NCBI RefSeq assembly: GCF_002554795.1 | Contig: NZ_PDEQ01000002.1 | Coordinates: 62,001-126,000, forward strand | Reading direction: 5' to 3' | DNA length: 64,000 nt | Origin: Longibacter salinarum | Lineage (GTDB): Bacteria; Bacteroidota; Rhodothermia; Rhodothermales; Salinibacteraceae | Shown here: one piece after another, positions 34,986 to 43,388 of the stretch | Layout of the letters: each line of letters starts with the position of its first letter | Position numbering within the stretch: position 1 is the first letter of the stretch | Made by a program: the position numbers and the translations under genes | Notes under the pieces: generated by a model | Databases searched by the model: none | The model's input: the letters and a program-made list of their open reading frames with translations, nothing else | Told to the model about the DNA's origin: nothing

Positions 34986-35303
34986 TTATCGGCCGAGGAA
35001 GAAGTAGAGGATGACGCCCAGGACGGGCATAAAGATGATGACGAGGGCCCATATGACTTTGTTGGCCGCGCTTCGGCCGCGGTCGCCGATGAGGTCCACC
35101 AGCGCGACGATGTCCAGAATAATGACGAGCGTTCCGCAAATCCCCCAGCGCGGTTGCTGGATCCGGTCGATCAGGTTCGTCCCGCAACCGGAGAGGGTCA
35201 CCATAGCGAGCACGGCCATTGACCACAGCGCGGCTTTCTGTTGCGCGAAGCGATCAAGGAAGGTGAAACGCGTCGTTGACGGAGTGGAAGTAGATTCGGT
35301 CAT
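34986..35303 (-). CDS. PLDc_N-type small membrane protein
   Basis: 105 residues with three hydrophobic segments. The C-terminal half matches the phospholipase D N-terminal-like membrane domain: LVIILDIVALVDLI, then NKVIWALVIIFMPVLGVILYFFLGR. These short proteins resemble cardiolipin synthase N-termini and bacteriocin-immunity-like families but carry no catalytic HKD motif. A possible lipobox (LSGC) lies after the first hydrophobic stretch. The lipoprotein gene follows 6 nt downstream. Confidence 0.78.
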   Translation of the reverse strand: MTESTSTPSTTRFTFLDRFAQQKAALWSMAVLAMVTLSGCGTNLIDRIQQPRWGICGTLVIILDIVALVDLIGDRGRSAANKVIWALVIIFMPVLGVILYFFLGR

Positions 35304-35522
35304 ATCTCCAGCGAAGTATGGAAGGAAGCGTCGGCGAATGTGGTAAATAGACGCTGCACGCCGGTAGAATGATACAGCCGGCTTGAAAATGTATAGATCG
35401 CAAAGAGAATCGACATCGTCTTCAGAGGATGCCGTTCGACGGAACAGGGTAAAAAGCGAATGGGTTCGCATGTCCTGCCTATCGTCAATACATCGTGTCA
35501 TCCCTCGCCGCGCCTGCAACCT

Positions 35523-36629
35523 ATGCGTATCGGCCACCTCGAATTCGGCGACCGACCTCTTTTCCTGGCTCCCATGGAGGATGTCAGTGATCCGCCGTTC
35601 CGCATTCTCTGCAAGCGGTACGGGGCGGACATGCTGTACACGGAGTTCGTGTCGTCGGCGGGCCTTCTGCATGACGTCGAGGGATCGCATCAGAAGCTCG
35701 AGATTTTTGACGAGGAGCGGCCCATCGGCGTTCAGGTTTGGGGAGGCGAAATCGACGAGGTGCGGCGAGCCACTCCGTTGGTCGACGCCGTGGATCCGGA
35801 CGTGATTGACATCAATTTTGGCTGTCCGGTCCGAAAAATCGTATCCAAGGACGGCGGCGCGGGTGTTCTCCGTTGCCTGCCAAAGATGGAGAAAATCACA
35901 GCGGCGGTCATCGAGGAGGCCAATCGGCCCGTAACGGTTAAGACGCGGCTCGGTTGGGACGAGGACTCGATTCAGATCGTAGACGTTGCTCGCATGCTGG
36001 AGGATCTGGGCATAGCCGCGCTAACGGTCCATGCGCGGACCCGGGAGCAGAAGTACAAGGGCGAAGCGCGTTGGAAGTGGCTGCGCAAGATCAAAGAGGA
36101 GGGCGTGCGCAACATCCCACTGGTCGGAAATGGCGACGGCCTCGATCCGGAGCGTATCGACAAGATGTTTGACGAGACCGGCGTTGATGCGGTCATGATC
36201 GGTCGGGGCGCCATTGGCAACCCCTGGATTTTTCGCGACGCGAAGGTCTACATGGAAACGGGAGAGGTTCCGCCTCCGCCGTCGTGGGAGGAGCGCGTAC
36301 AGGTCGTCGCGGAGCACCTGTCCATGAAGTGCGAATGGCTGGGCGAGCGTACAGGCGTGCTCGAGATGCGGAGAAACTACAGCGGCTACTTTAAGGGCTT
36401 CCGCAACGCGTCGAAGCTCCGCCACCAGCTCATGCAGCCGAAGACGAAGGAGGGCGTCCTGGAGGTCATGCTCAATTTCAAGCCGGACGCCCCGGACATT
36501 CAGATTCCTTCTGCGCGCCTGCCGGACCGTCCGACGAAAACCAAGAAGGCCACGCTTCCTTCCGGGGACGGCGCGCCTGCGTCGAAGAAGGTCGACCCGG
36601 CAGCAGCCGGACTGCCAACGTCGAGCTGA
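35523..36629 (+). CDS. dusB: tRNA-dihydrouridine synthase (DusB-like)
   Basis: Reduces specific uridines in tRNA to dihydrouridine using FMN and NADPH. The 368 residues form a TIM barrel with motifs FLAPMEDVSDPPFRILCK, DINFGCPVRKIVSKDGGAGVL (catalytic Cys), VKTRLGWDED, LTVHARTREQKYKG and MIGRGAIGNPWIF. A helical C-terminal domain follows. A Lys/Pro-rich tail of about 35 residues is extra. The ATG at 35523 fits the family N-terminus better than the upstream ATG at 35460. Confidence 0.93.
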   Translation: MRIGHLEFGDRPLFLAPMEDVSDPPFRILCKRYGADMLYTEFVSSAGLLHDVEGSHQKLEIFDEERPIGVQVWGGEIDEVRRATPLVDAVDPDVIDINFGCPVRKIVSKDGGAGVLRCLPKMEKITAAVIEEANRPVTVKTRLGWDEDSIQIVDVARMLEDLGIAALTVHARTREQKYKGEARWKWLRKIKEEGVRNIPLVGNGDGLDPERIDKMFDETGVDAVMIGRGAIGNPWIFRDAKVYMETGEVPPPPSWEERVQVVAEHLSMKCEWLGERTGVLEMRRNYSGYFKGFRNASKLRHQLMQPKTKEGVLEVMLNFKPDAPDIQIPSARLPDRPTKTKKATLPSGDGAPASKKVDPAAAGLPTSS

Positions 36630-36790
36630 GAGCCTTTGTGCTCCCTCCGTCGGAACGTTTTTCAATCACCGTCTGGGCACAACACGATCGTAACGGGTGT
36701 GGCGAACCACCGTGCGTCGCGGGTCAATTCAAGCTCATCGCATGTGATGATGAAGCTCGAATCTTATGACTCGACGACGATGTGGTCACC

Positions 36791-37342
36791 ATGAGCTCAA
36801 AGCCATCCCCGTCTGACGCGCCGGTCTCATCTGTGGCACGGAATACGGAAACGAGGCCAACCACGGACGAGCCGACGTCAAACTTTTCCCTTTCTGCCGC
36901 CGCCGTTGCCGGACTCGGTGCAGGTCTTGTCTTTCTGTTGCTCGAACTTCTGGCCAGTGCCTTGGGGGCGGGAACGCCGATCGGGCCTGCTCGCGCAACC
37001 ATCAAGGATGTTGTTGACCTTACCCCTGGGCAGTACACCACCAGAGGCTTCATTAGTACGCTCGCGATTCACTTTGCTCTCTCGCTGGCCGCAACGGCGG
37101 TTCTCGCGCGGCTCGTTCATCACTGGAAAACCTTCATAGCAATTATCATCGGTGGGGCCTTTGGTGGATTTCTCTACACGGCCAATGTGGCCTTGACGTG
37201 GACGATTGCTCCAGATATTGCGATCGGTGGTAAGTTGGCCCTCATCGCGAACTACATCATTTTTGGAGCTGCGGCCGCACTGATTTACAAGGTCCTTCAG
37301 CACCCAGATGACCGCGAGCCAGCCGACGGGACGGCATATTGA
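36791..37342 (+). CDS. Four-helix membrane protein, unknown function
   Basis: 183 residues (ATG 36791; a GTG nine bases earlier is also possible). After a polar N-terminal region of about 35 residues there are four predicted membrane helices (AAAVAGLGAGLVFLLLELLA, LAIHFALSLAATAVLARLV, FIAIIIGGAFGGFLYTANVA, LIANYIIFGAAAALIYKVL). It may belong to a group of bacterial small integral proteins with a helix-His-helix pattern, but I cannot name it. Confidence 0.65.
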   Translation: MSSKPSPSDAPVSSVARNTETRPTTDEPTSNFSLSAAAVAGLGAGLVFLLLELLASALGAGTPIGPARATIKDVVDLTPGQYTTRGFISTLAIHFALSLAATAVLARLVHHWKTFIAIIIGGAFGGFLYTANVALTWTIAPDIAIGGKLALIANYIIFGAAAALIYKVLQHPDDREPADGTAY

Positions 37343-37537
37343 TCGGCGGATTGATTTCAGTGCACGAGTGAACGGAGGTTGGTCCCGCAGAAGACCGCGA
37401 AAGGCAAGCGCCGGATTTGGAATCGTTCGTGGGCGGGTGAAATGAGCACGTCATGGCGACAACCCTTGTGAATGTCTGCATGCGGTTCGTACCATGTGCG
37501 GTCCATGCTCTCCCCGACCTACACTGCCGACCTATCG

Positions 37538-37978
37538 ATGAGTGACGCTCCCCGGTACTGGACGCCCGAGTTCGTAGAAGCCTTCGTTCAGGCAATCAAT
37601 TCGGACAACGAATTCCAGGAGACGGCCTCGGGATTCTCCAATACGATCGAACTCCGCTGCTTCGATACGCCGAGTGGCGAAGACGTCGCGGCCGCGTACA
37701 CATTCGACGACGGCAAGATCGTAGACGTGGATCTCTGGATCGACGACGCCCCGTCGAGCGACATGCGTGACGAACCGTTCGACAAATCCGTGATGATGGC
37801 CCGGGCGTCGGCCCCGTACGACATGTGGGTGAAGATGGATAAGGGAGAAATCGGAGCGATGCAGGCGCTCACGTCCCCCGATTACAACATCGACGGGTCA
37901 ACGATCAAGATCATGTCGAACATGGGCGTCTTCCGAGGGCTGAACGAGGTAGCAGCTAAGATTGACAAAACGTACTAA
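37538..37978 (+). CDS. SCP2 sterol-carrier-like domain protein
   Basis: 146 residues. The overall pattern fits a stand-alone SCP2 lipid-binding domain: RYWTPEFVEAFVQAINSD, a beta sheet including VAAAYTFDDGKIVDVDLWID, then WVKMDKGEIGAMQALTSPDY and MSNMGVFRGLNEVAAKI. Such proteins bind acyl chains or sterol-like molecules in the cytoplasm. The start is ATG 37538; ATG 37505 would add eleven residues. It sits upstream of a phasin-like gene and the WS/DGAT gene, a plausible lipid-storage neighbourhood. Confidence 0.65.
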   Translation: MSDAPRYWTPEFVEAFVQAINSDNEFQETASGFSNTIELRCFDTPSGEDVAAAYTFDDGKIVDVDLWIDDAPSSDMRDEPFDKSVMMARASAPYDMWVKMDKGEIGAMQALTSPDYNIDGSTIKIMSNMGVFRGLNEVAAKIDKTY

Positions 37979-38112
37979 AACAGGGTCAATGTGGAACCCG
38001 CGGTCGGACTGTTCGTCGATTGCGACAACCCGGCCGTGCTGATTTTCCGCCGTATCGACGGTGGACTCACACCGACTCGAACTGGTCTTATCACTGAACG
38101 GATCGACCGACG

Positions 38113-38610
38113 ATGAGCGACGACTCCAGCCCCAACATCAACATCACGCGTGGCAGCCGATCGCGCCGACGAAAATCATCGGCCAATGGCTCCTCGAAAT
38201 CGTCGTCCTCTTCTGGAACGAGCGTGAATTTCAGCGACGTTGCCACGGCGGCTGCGACAGGCGTACGGAATGCCTGGCTCGCAGGCCTAGGCGCGCTCTC
38301 ATACGCTGAAACGGTGAGTGCCCAGGTCTTCGACAGTCTTGTGCAAGAGGGGAAGACGTGGGAGCGATCACGGAGAGAGACGCAAGAGGCCGTGAAGCGG
38401 AAAGTGGACGAACTTCGACGCGGGGGAGAACAGGCCGCGGAGTCAGCACAGGAGCAGGTGCGTGACGAAGTGGGCGACGCGCTCAACCGAATGGGTGTGC
38501 CGACGCAGACCGAGATGGAAACCCTACGGTCGCAGGTCGATGATCTGAACGATAAGATCGACCGATTGACAAAAGCTCTGGAGGAGAAACAGAAAGCGGA
38601 CGACGCGTGA
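38113..38610 (+). CDS. Phasin-like (PHA-granule-associated) protein
   Basis: 165 residues. A Ser/Arg-rich N-terminal tail of about 40 residues precedes a phasin-type segment (GVRNAWLAGLGALSYAETVSA, then VFDSLVQEGKTWERSRRET). A C-terminal amphipathic coiled coil (METLRSQVDDLNDKIDRLTK) follows. Phasins coat polyhydroxyalkanoate granules. A terminator follows, and the WS/DGAT gene converges on it. No PHA synthase is present in this window. Confidence 0.78.
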   Translation: MSDDSSPNINITRGSRSRRRKSSANGSSKSSSSSGTSVNFSDVATAAATGVRNAWLAGLGALSYAETVSAQVFDSLVQEGKTWERSRRETQEAVKRKVDELRRGGEQAAESAQEQVRDEVGDALNRMGVPTQTEMETLRSQVDDLNDKIDRLTKALEEKQKADDA

Positions 38611-38640
38611 TCAGTGCGTCCTCTATTTAATGGAAACGAT

Positions 38641-38676
38641 AAGCGCCGGAGCGAACGACATCGCTCCGGCGCTTTT
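38641..38676 (+). terminator. Rho-independent terminator of the phasin gene
   Basis: A perfect 14-bp stem AAGCGCCGGAGCGA / TCGCTCCGGCGCTT around ACGACA, followed by TT-G-T. It lies 30 nt after the phasin stop. Confidence 0.88.
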
Positions 38677-38727
38677 GTATGCTGGCGACCCGGATGTGAG
38701 CTAAGTACATCTAACCATAATCGGTAC

Positions 38728-40167
38728 TCAGGTCATCCCCTCACTGTCATCAGCCGGCTCATTTTCGGGTGGCGTCGTGGAGGGAGCGGTATCGCCTCGG
38801 TTCTCACCGAAGGATTCGACGATCTGGTCGAACTCCTCTTCAAAGCCTTCGAGGATCGTTCCTGGATCTGGAATGAGTCCGTTGTCGCACGCGATGCCGA
38901 GCCGGACTTCGCCTGCGTAGCTGAAGATGCTGATGCCCAGCCCGATGTTGCCGGCTCGGGGCACCCAGGGCATGATGTGCTGTAGCCGGTGACCTTTCAT
39001 GTGGAGAATCTTGCGGGGGCCGGGCACATTTGTGAGAACTGCGCTGGCTTTGCTGCTGAAGAGGCGGACGGCCTGCTCCTCGAGCTCATTCGGGAAGTAG
39101 CCGAGGACCTCCAGTATGCCGAACGCCGCTGCCGCCTCAGAGGATGCCTTGATTTCATCCATCTGCTGTTTCACGCTAAGCACGCGCTCCGTGCGGTCCC
39201 CGAGGCCGACCGGGAGGTCAACGTAAACGAGGCCGAAGCGATTGCCAAGGTCGAAGGCATCCTCGATCGGTCGCAGGTTGACGGGAATCATTCCACGAAT
39301 TGAGATGCCGTCCGTTGGGTCGCCGTGCTGCTCCAGGTAGTGGCGAAGCGCGCCGGCGACGGCCCCCAGGAGCACATCGTTGACTTTGGCGTCGATCGCG
39401 CGACCGGTTTCCTTTACGACCTCCAAATCGATCGGCCCCGACCATGCGGCATTCTGCGCGACACCGAGGTTGCCTTTGATTCGCGTATCAGAGTCGGCCC
39501 CGATCAGAGCAAGCTTCGAGAGGGCTGCGCCGAGGCTCAGTCCCTGCTTGGCGCGGTGCGTGATTCGACTCGGGTCGACGATCGAGTGAGCGCCCTCGTT
39601 GATCAGCACGCTGGCTGCGTCCGCTGCCTTTTTGGCGGCATTGAGTGGAGCGCGAATCAGGCTGGGGAGCCGGCTGCCGGACTTCGCTTTTGGAAAGCGT
39701 GACGGATCGAAGTATTCGTCCGTCAACGACAGGAGGACCTGAACGAGTGCGATTCCATCCGCAATGCAGTGATGGATGCGAGCGATCACGGCACTGCCGC
39801 CAGCGTAATCCTCGATGAGCTCAAGGTCCCAGAGCGGCTTGTTGCGGTCCAGCGGCATGCTCATCAGCTCACTGACATGCTCTTGCAGCTCGTGCTTCCC
39901 CGCATCGCCAGGTAGGGCTGACCGACGCACGTGTTGGGTCAGGTCGAAGTGTGGGTCCAGCTCCCACTGCACGCCACTGCTCGACGGGCGAATTCGTTGG
40001 CGAAAGCGTGTGAAGCCGACGAACCGTTCTGCAACGATCTCTCGCAGTGTGGCGAGATCCATCGGGTCCTCCAGGACGAGGACCGACGTGATCGTCATCA
40101 GGTTGGTGGGCTCGTCCATGCGCAGCCAGGCGGCGTCGACGCCGGACAGCGGTTCGTAGTCTTTCAT
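38728..40167 (-). CDS. Wax ester synthase / diacylglycerol acyltransferase (WS/DGAT family)
   Basis: Esterifies acyl-CoA to fatty alcohols or diacylglycerol, producing storage lipid at the inner membrane. The 479 residues include the catalytic HHCIADG motif (HHxxxDG), WDLELIEDYAGG, the KVNDVLLGAVAGALRHYL region and VLTNVPGPRKILHMKG near the end. An acidic tail of about 25 residues is typical of halophilic proteins. ATG 40167 gives the canonical N-terminus (YEPLSGVDAAWLRMDEP). The neighbouring phasin-like and SCP2-like genes point to neutral-lipid storage. Confidence 0.92.
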   Translation of the reverse strand: MKDYEPLSGVDAAWLRMDEPTNLMTITSVLVLEDPMDLATLREIVAERFVGFTRFRQRIRPSSSGVQWELDPHFDLTQHVRRSALPGDAGKHELQEHVSELMSMPLDRNKPLWDLELIEDYAGGSAVIARIHHCIADGIALVQVLLSLTDEYFDPSRFPKAKSGSRLPSLIRAPLNAAKKAADAASVLINEGAHSIVDPSRITHRAKQGLSLGAALSKLALIGADSDTRIKGNLGVAQNAAWSGPIDLEVVKETGRAIDAKVNDVLLGAVAGALRHYLEQHGDPTDGISIRGMIPVNLRPIEDAFDLGNRFGLVYVDLPVGLGDRTERVLSVKQQMDEIKASSEAAAAFGILEVLGYFPNELEEQAVRLFSSKASAVLTNVPGPRKILHMKGHRLQHIMPWVPRAGNIGLGISIFSYAGEVRLGIACDNGLIPDPGTILEGFEEEFDQIVESFGENRGDTAPSTTPPENEPADDSEGMT

Positions 40168-40384
40168 CAGATGCGGCCGTCGAGAAGCGAGAGGCAAACG
40201 GAGAACCGGTGGGAGCCCGATTCGGAGAGGTCACACGGCGCAGACAATAAAGACCCTTATTCCCACGGTCAAGTGAATAGAAAGGTAACACGTAGCACGG
40301 ACGGACACAATCAGAGAAGGCGTGTTCGAATATGTAGCGTGGAGGACGCTGCCTGATGAATGCGGAGACGCTGTACCCAAACGC

Positions 40385-40436
40385 AAAAGAGGAGCGATCC
40401 AAGACGCCTTCAAACAGGCCGTCTCCGATCGCTCCT
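40385..40436 (-). terminator. Terminator-like hairpin after the prolyl oligopeptidase pseudogene
   Basis: Read on the minus strand, AGGAGCGATC / GATCGCTCCT with an inner AGACG / CGTCT continuation form a long stem ending in CTCTTTTG. It lies 27 nt past the pseudogene stop and is presumably its old terminator. Confidence 0.65.
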
Positions 40437-40462
40437 CCTTCTGCCGCCGGGGCGGGTGGGGC

Positions 40463-41711
40463 TTACCGGCGTGGGGGGCTCGAGGTATCGAGTGCAATGT
40501 CACCGATACGTACCTTCAAAACTCGCGCCAGAAAAGCGGAAACATCAGATTGCTCCGCGATAATCTTCGACGTCGGCTTGCAGCTACCGTGACCGGCCTT
40601 GGTTCCACGCGCAACAGAACCGGTTCATCGCCACGCTGTGCCCCTGTACACGAGCAGCGAACGTGTACGAATGCGCCGGTACGACTCGATCATCGGTGTT
40701 GGCCGTGATGATGAGCGTCGCCGGGTAGGCGGGTCCGTCCTCGACATTGTGAAGGGGAGAGTATGCGCGGAGATCGTCGAACTGCTCTGGGTCATCTGAC
40801 GAACCGTATTCGGGTACCCCTGCCCAGCCAGTGGTAAATTTGTGATACCGAAGCATGCCCAGAACGCGGTCAGAGACGATCGCAGCGCCGAAGAGGTTTA
40901 GGTTCTGGACCAGTGAGGCGCCGGTGAGCAGGCCGCCGTTCGACCCTCCGGCAATGACCAATTTCTCGCTGGAAGTGTAGTCTTCGTCAATCAAATACTG
41001 CCCGGCGGCAGGAATTTCATCGAAGCCGTTCGGCTTGTTCTCGAGCATGCTGGCTTCGTGTCAGGTCTGGCCGCACGCACCACTGCCGCGCAGATTCGTT
41101 ACGGCGTAGCCGCCTCCCATTTCTAGCCAAAGGAGCCTTCCGACGTAGAAGCTCCGGGTGAGACGTATGTTGAACTTGCCGTACGCATACATGAGCGTCG
41201 GGTTGGATCCATCCAGCTCTAGTCCCTTTCCGTGAACGATAAACATCGGGACTCGCGTGCCGTCCTTGCTGGTGTAGAATGCCGCTTTACGGCATAACGG
41301 TCGGCATCGAATCCAGAGATTTCTGGCTTGAGGAAGACCTGCTCGCTTTGCACGCTGAGATCGGCATGGTAGATCGACGTGGGGTGCGTATACGAGTCGA
41401 AACCGTAGTAGACATGATCCGACATCGGAGAGGCGGTCATGCGGGTGATGCTACCGATGGCGGGAAGCTCGACCTCTCGTTCCTGCAAGCCATCCAGGGC
41501 ATGGACGGTCACTTTCGCTTTGACGTCATCGACTGCAGGCACGACGAATTGGTCACCCGCTCCACGTTCTGCAGGACGGCGTTCGTCTCCGGAACGGGCG
41601 TCGCGATTCCTGATTCCGGTTCACGGGTGTCGAGCGAAACGAGACGCTTGTTGGGTGCACCATCGTTCGTCAGAAGCACGAACGTCGGCCCGTTCTTCCC
41701 AACGAACCCAT
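40463..41711 (-). pseudogene. Prolyl oligopeptidase (S9A) pseudogene, 5' part missing
   Basis: Fragments in several frames together read as the C-terminal 60 percent of a prolyl oligopeptidase. They include GAPNKRLVSLDTREPESG and the [19 protein letters not shown] loop, then HEASMLENKPNGFDE, nucleophile GGSNGGLL, DDRVVPAHS and the catalytic His in TKAGHG. Damage is visible: a TGG to TGA stop at 41061-41063 just before HEASMLENK; frameshifts near 41550, 41285 and 40635; and loss of one A in GTGGAACCAAG near 40610 that separates LLRVE from KAGHG. The N-terminal 40 percent is absent. A truncated MITE-like copy lies at the break (about 41712). Confidence 0.9.
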
Positions 41712-41806
41712 AGCTCGCTTCCGAGACGCATAAGACGCACGAGGTCCGTTCCTCGATGACATACAAAGACATTCCGGTTTGAAATCAACCGGTCCGGTAG
41801 CTAGCA
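41712..41806 (+). mobile_element. MITE-like element, copy C, left half missing
   Basis: The segment CTCGCTTCCGAGACGCATAA through TGAAATCAACCGGTCCGGTAGCTAG matches the right half of copies B and E. It ends with the family terminal repeat. The left terminal repeat and the short-repeat block are absent. It abuts the broken prolyl oligopeptidase gene on its left and heptamer repeats on its right. Confidence 0.75.
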
Positions 41807-41847
41807 GCGAACCGTGAACCGTGAACTGTGAACCGTGAACCCTGACC
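41807..41847 (-). repeat. Heptamer repeats directly after the DUF445 stop codon
   Basis: Five to six GAACCGT/GAACCCT variants (GGGTTCA type on the transcribed strand) fill the space between element copy C and the stop codon of the DUF445 gene. They begin at the base next to that stop. Confidence 0.85.
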
Positions 41848-43065
41848 CTATTCCCCGCCTTGCATGCGAAACAGGGCTTCGTCCATCGCCCAGACGCCTG
41901 GAACGAGAATAGCGAGTCCGATCAAGGAGGCAACGGGCGCCCAGATGACCAGTCCACCGATGACGCCGAGCACGCCGCCGAGGTACTTGATGTAATTGAG
42001 CTGTTCGTTCGTCGTGCGTTTTAGGAGGTTCTCAAGCTGACGCTCGTCGTAGGCGCGGACGTTGTCCAGAACGATCTTCTGGATATTGATCGATTCCACG
42101 AAGCGGAGCACGAGTTGGGTGAGCAGGACCTCGATCTCATCGGCGCGGCGCTCGAGTTGTTCGGGCACATGGTCGAGATACGGCATGGCCTCGTCGAGGA
42201 TGGGACCGACGGCATCCGGGAGTTGGCCAACGGCTTCATCGAGCCGCTTCTGAAAGGCTTCCTCCCCAACTGTTCGATAGACACGGAGTGCGAGGCCAGG
42301 CAGTCCCTCACCGACGTTCTTCTCGATCTGCGCTTCCGTAAAGTCCACGATGCGCTCACGCACTTCCGGAGACGAGAGAACCTCGCGGAAGTAGTCCTCC
42401 AGCAGCGTCTTGAGTTCGGCGCGAAAGACCGGGTCCTCCGTCACGTCCCGCGTGATGGAGAGGGCGAGATCCCGATAGCGCGATGTGAGATCGCTATCGT
42501 GAATCTTCTCGATGATGATCTCCTCGTTAATCAGCTCGTCGGACACGGCCTGTGCCAATCGCCAGGCTACGCGCTCACGCTGAGCAGGAATGACGCCCTG
42601 GCCCACCAGCGGACGCGGCTCCCTGGGCTGGAAGAGCATCGTGAGCGCGAGCCAGTTGGTCAGAAAACCGATCAGGCCGCTGACCGACGTGATGCGAAGC
42701 AGGCCTTCGACCGTGATCGTGTGGCCCCAGACGGTGAGTTCGGCGCCCGGGAAGTCCCAGACGAAGGAGGTACCGAACACGCCCAGTAGGATCCACGGAA
42801 CGGCGCGAAGGATCGGCAGCCAGCGAGCGTAGCTGCCCGTACGACGCGGCGGCTCCTCCACCGCTTCCGCCTCCTCGTCCGGGCGAGGCATGTGTTTCTG
42901 GACCGTTGCGACCAGCAGGCGGCGAAGGCGCCCCGTCCGCGTCGCTGGTACGGGGAACAGAGCGGAGGACGGTGCCGACGGGTCACCAGCCGTCGACTCG
43001 GAAGAGGACGCGCCCGCCTCCGAGGATGCAATATCCGGTGCCGATGATGTATCGTGATCCGCCAT
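41848..43065 (-). CDS. DUF445 family membrane protein
   Basis: 405 residues. An acidic, Ser/Ala-rich cytoplasmic N-terminal region of about 75 residues precedes a membrane helix (WLPILRAVPWILLGVFG). The DUF445 segment LIGFLTNWLALTMLFQPREP and GVIPAQRERVAWRLAQAVS follows, then a long helical domain and one or two C-terminal helices (LGGVLGVIGGLVIWAPVASL). The function is not established. The first part resembles YheB/YtpR-type proteins with the T-N-W/K-A-L-A-x-x-M-L-F-x-P signature. Downstream lie heptamer repeats. Confidence 0.85.
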   Translation of the reverse strand: MADHDTSSAPDIASSEAGASSSESTAGDPSAPSSALFPVPATRTGRLRRLLVATVQKHMPRPDEEAEAVEEPPRRTGSYARWLPILRAVPWILLGVFGTSFVWDFPGAELTVWGHTITVEGLLRITSVSGLIGFLTNWLALTMLFQPREPRPLVGQGVIPAQRERVAWRLAQAVSDELINEEIIIEKIHDSDLTSRYRDLALSITRDVTEDPVFRAELKTLLEDYFREVLSSPEVRERIVDFTEAQIEKNVGEGLPGLALRVYRTVGEEAFQKRLDEAVGQLPDAVGPILDEAMPYLDHVPEQLERRADEIEVLLTQLVLRFVESINIQKIVLDNVRAYDERQLENLLKRTTNEQLNYIKYLGGVLGVIGGLVIWAPVASLIGLAILVPGVWAMDEALFRMQGGE

Positions 43066-43103
43066 CTACGAGAAATGAGACCAAAAGAAGGGCACCGTGA
43101 ACC

Positions 43104-43332
43104 CTAGCTACCGGACGGTTTCACGGGTGCCTGCGTCGCGTCCACATCCCCCGGCGCAGATCCTCCCGAATGCGTAGGCATGTGGGCGTGTGGGGGCGTG
43201 TGGGGGCGTGTGAGGGTTTGTCATTTTTCGACGATAACGCCTTGTTTTCGAGACGGATGAGACCCTACGAGGCCCGTTTCTCAAAGTCGCCCCAAGACGT
43301 ACCGTATTAAAATCAAACGGTCCGGTAGCTAG
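43104..43332 (+). mobile_element. MITE-like element, copy D (229 bp)
   Basis: The ends are CTAGCTACCGGACGGTTTCA and the inverted TCAAACGGTCCGGTAGCTAG, a 20-bp terminal repeat with two mismatches, the longest of the family. The interior has GTGTGGGGGC tandem units, TTTGTCATTTTTCGACGATA and GAGACGGATGAGACC. The 9-bp flanks CCGTGAACC and CCTTGAACC match at eight of nine positions. Non-coding. Confidence 0.82.
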
Positions 43333-43388
43333 CCTTGAACCCTGAACTCTGAACCCTGAACTCTGAACCCTGAACCTTGAACCCTGAA
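43333..43388 (-). repeat. Heptamer array (GGGTTCA)n directly after the mlaD stop codon
   Basis: Eight units alternating GAACCCT and GAACTCT, with one GAACCTT, lie between copy D and the mlaD stop codon. The array touches the stop. Confidence 0.88.
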
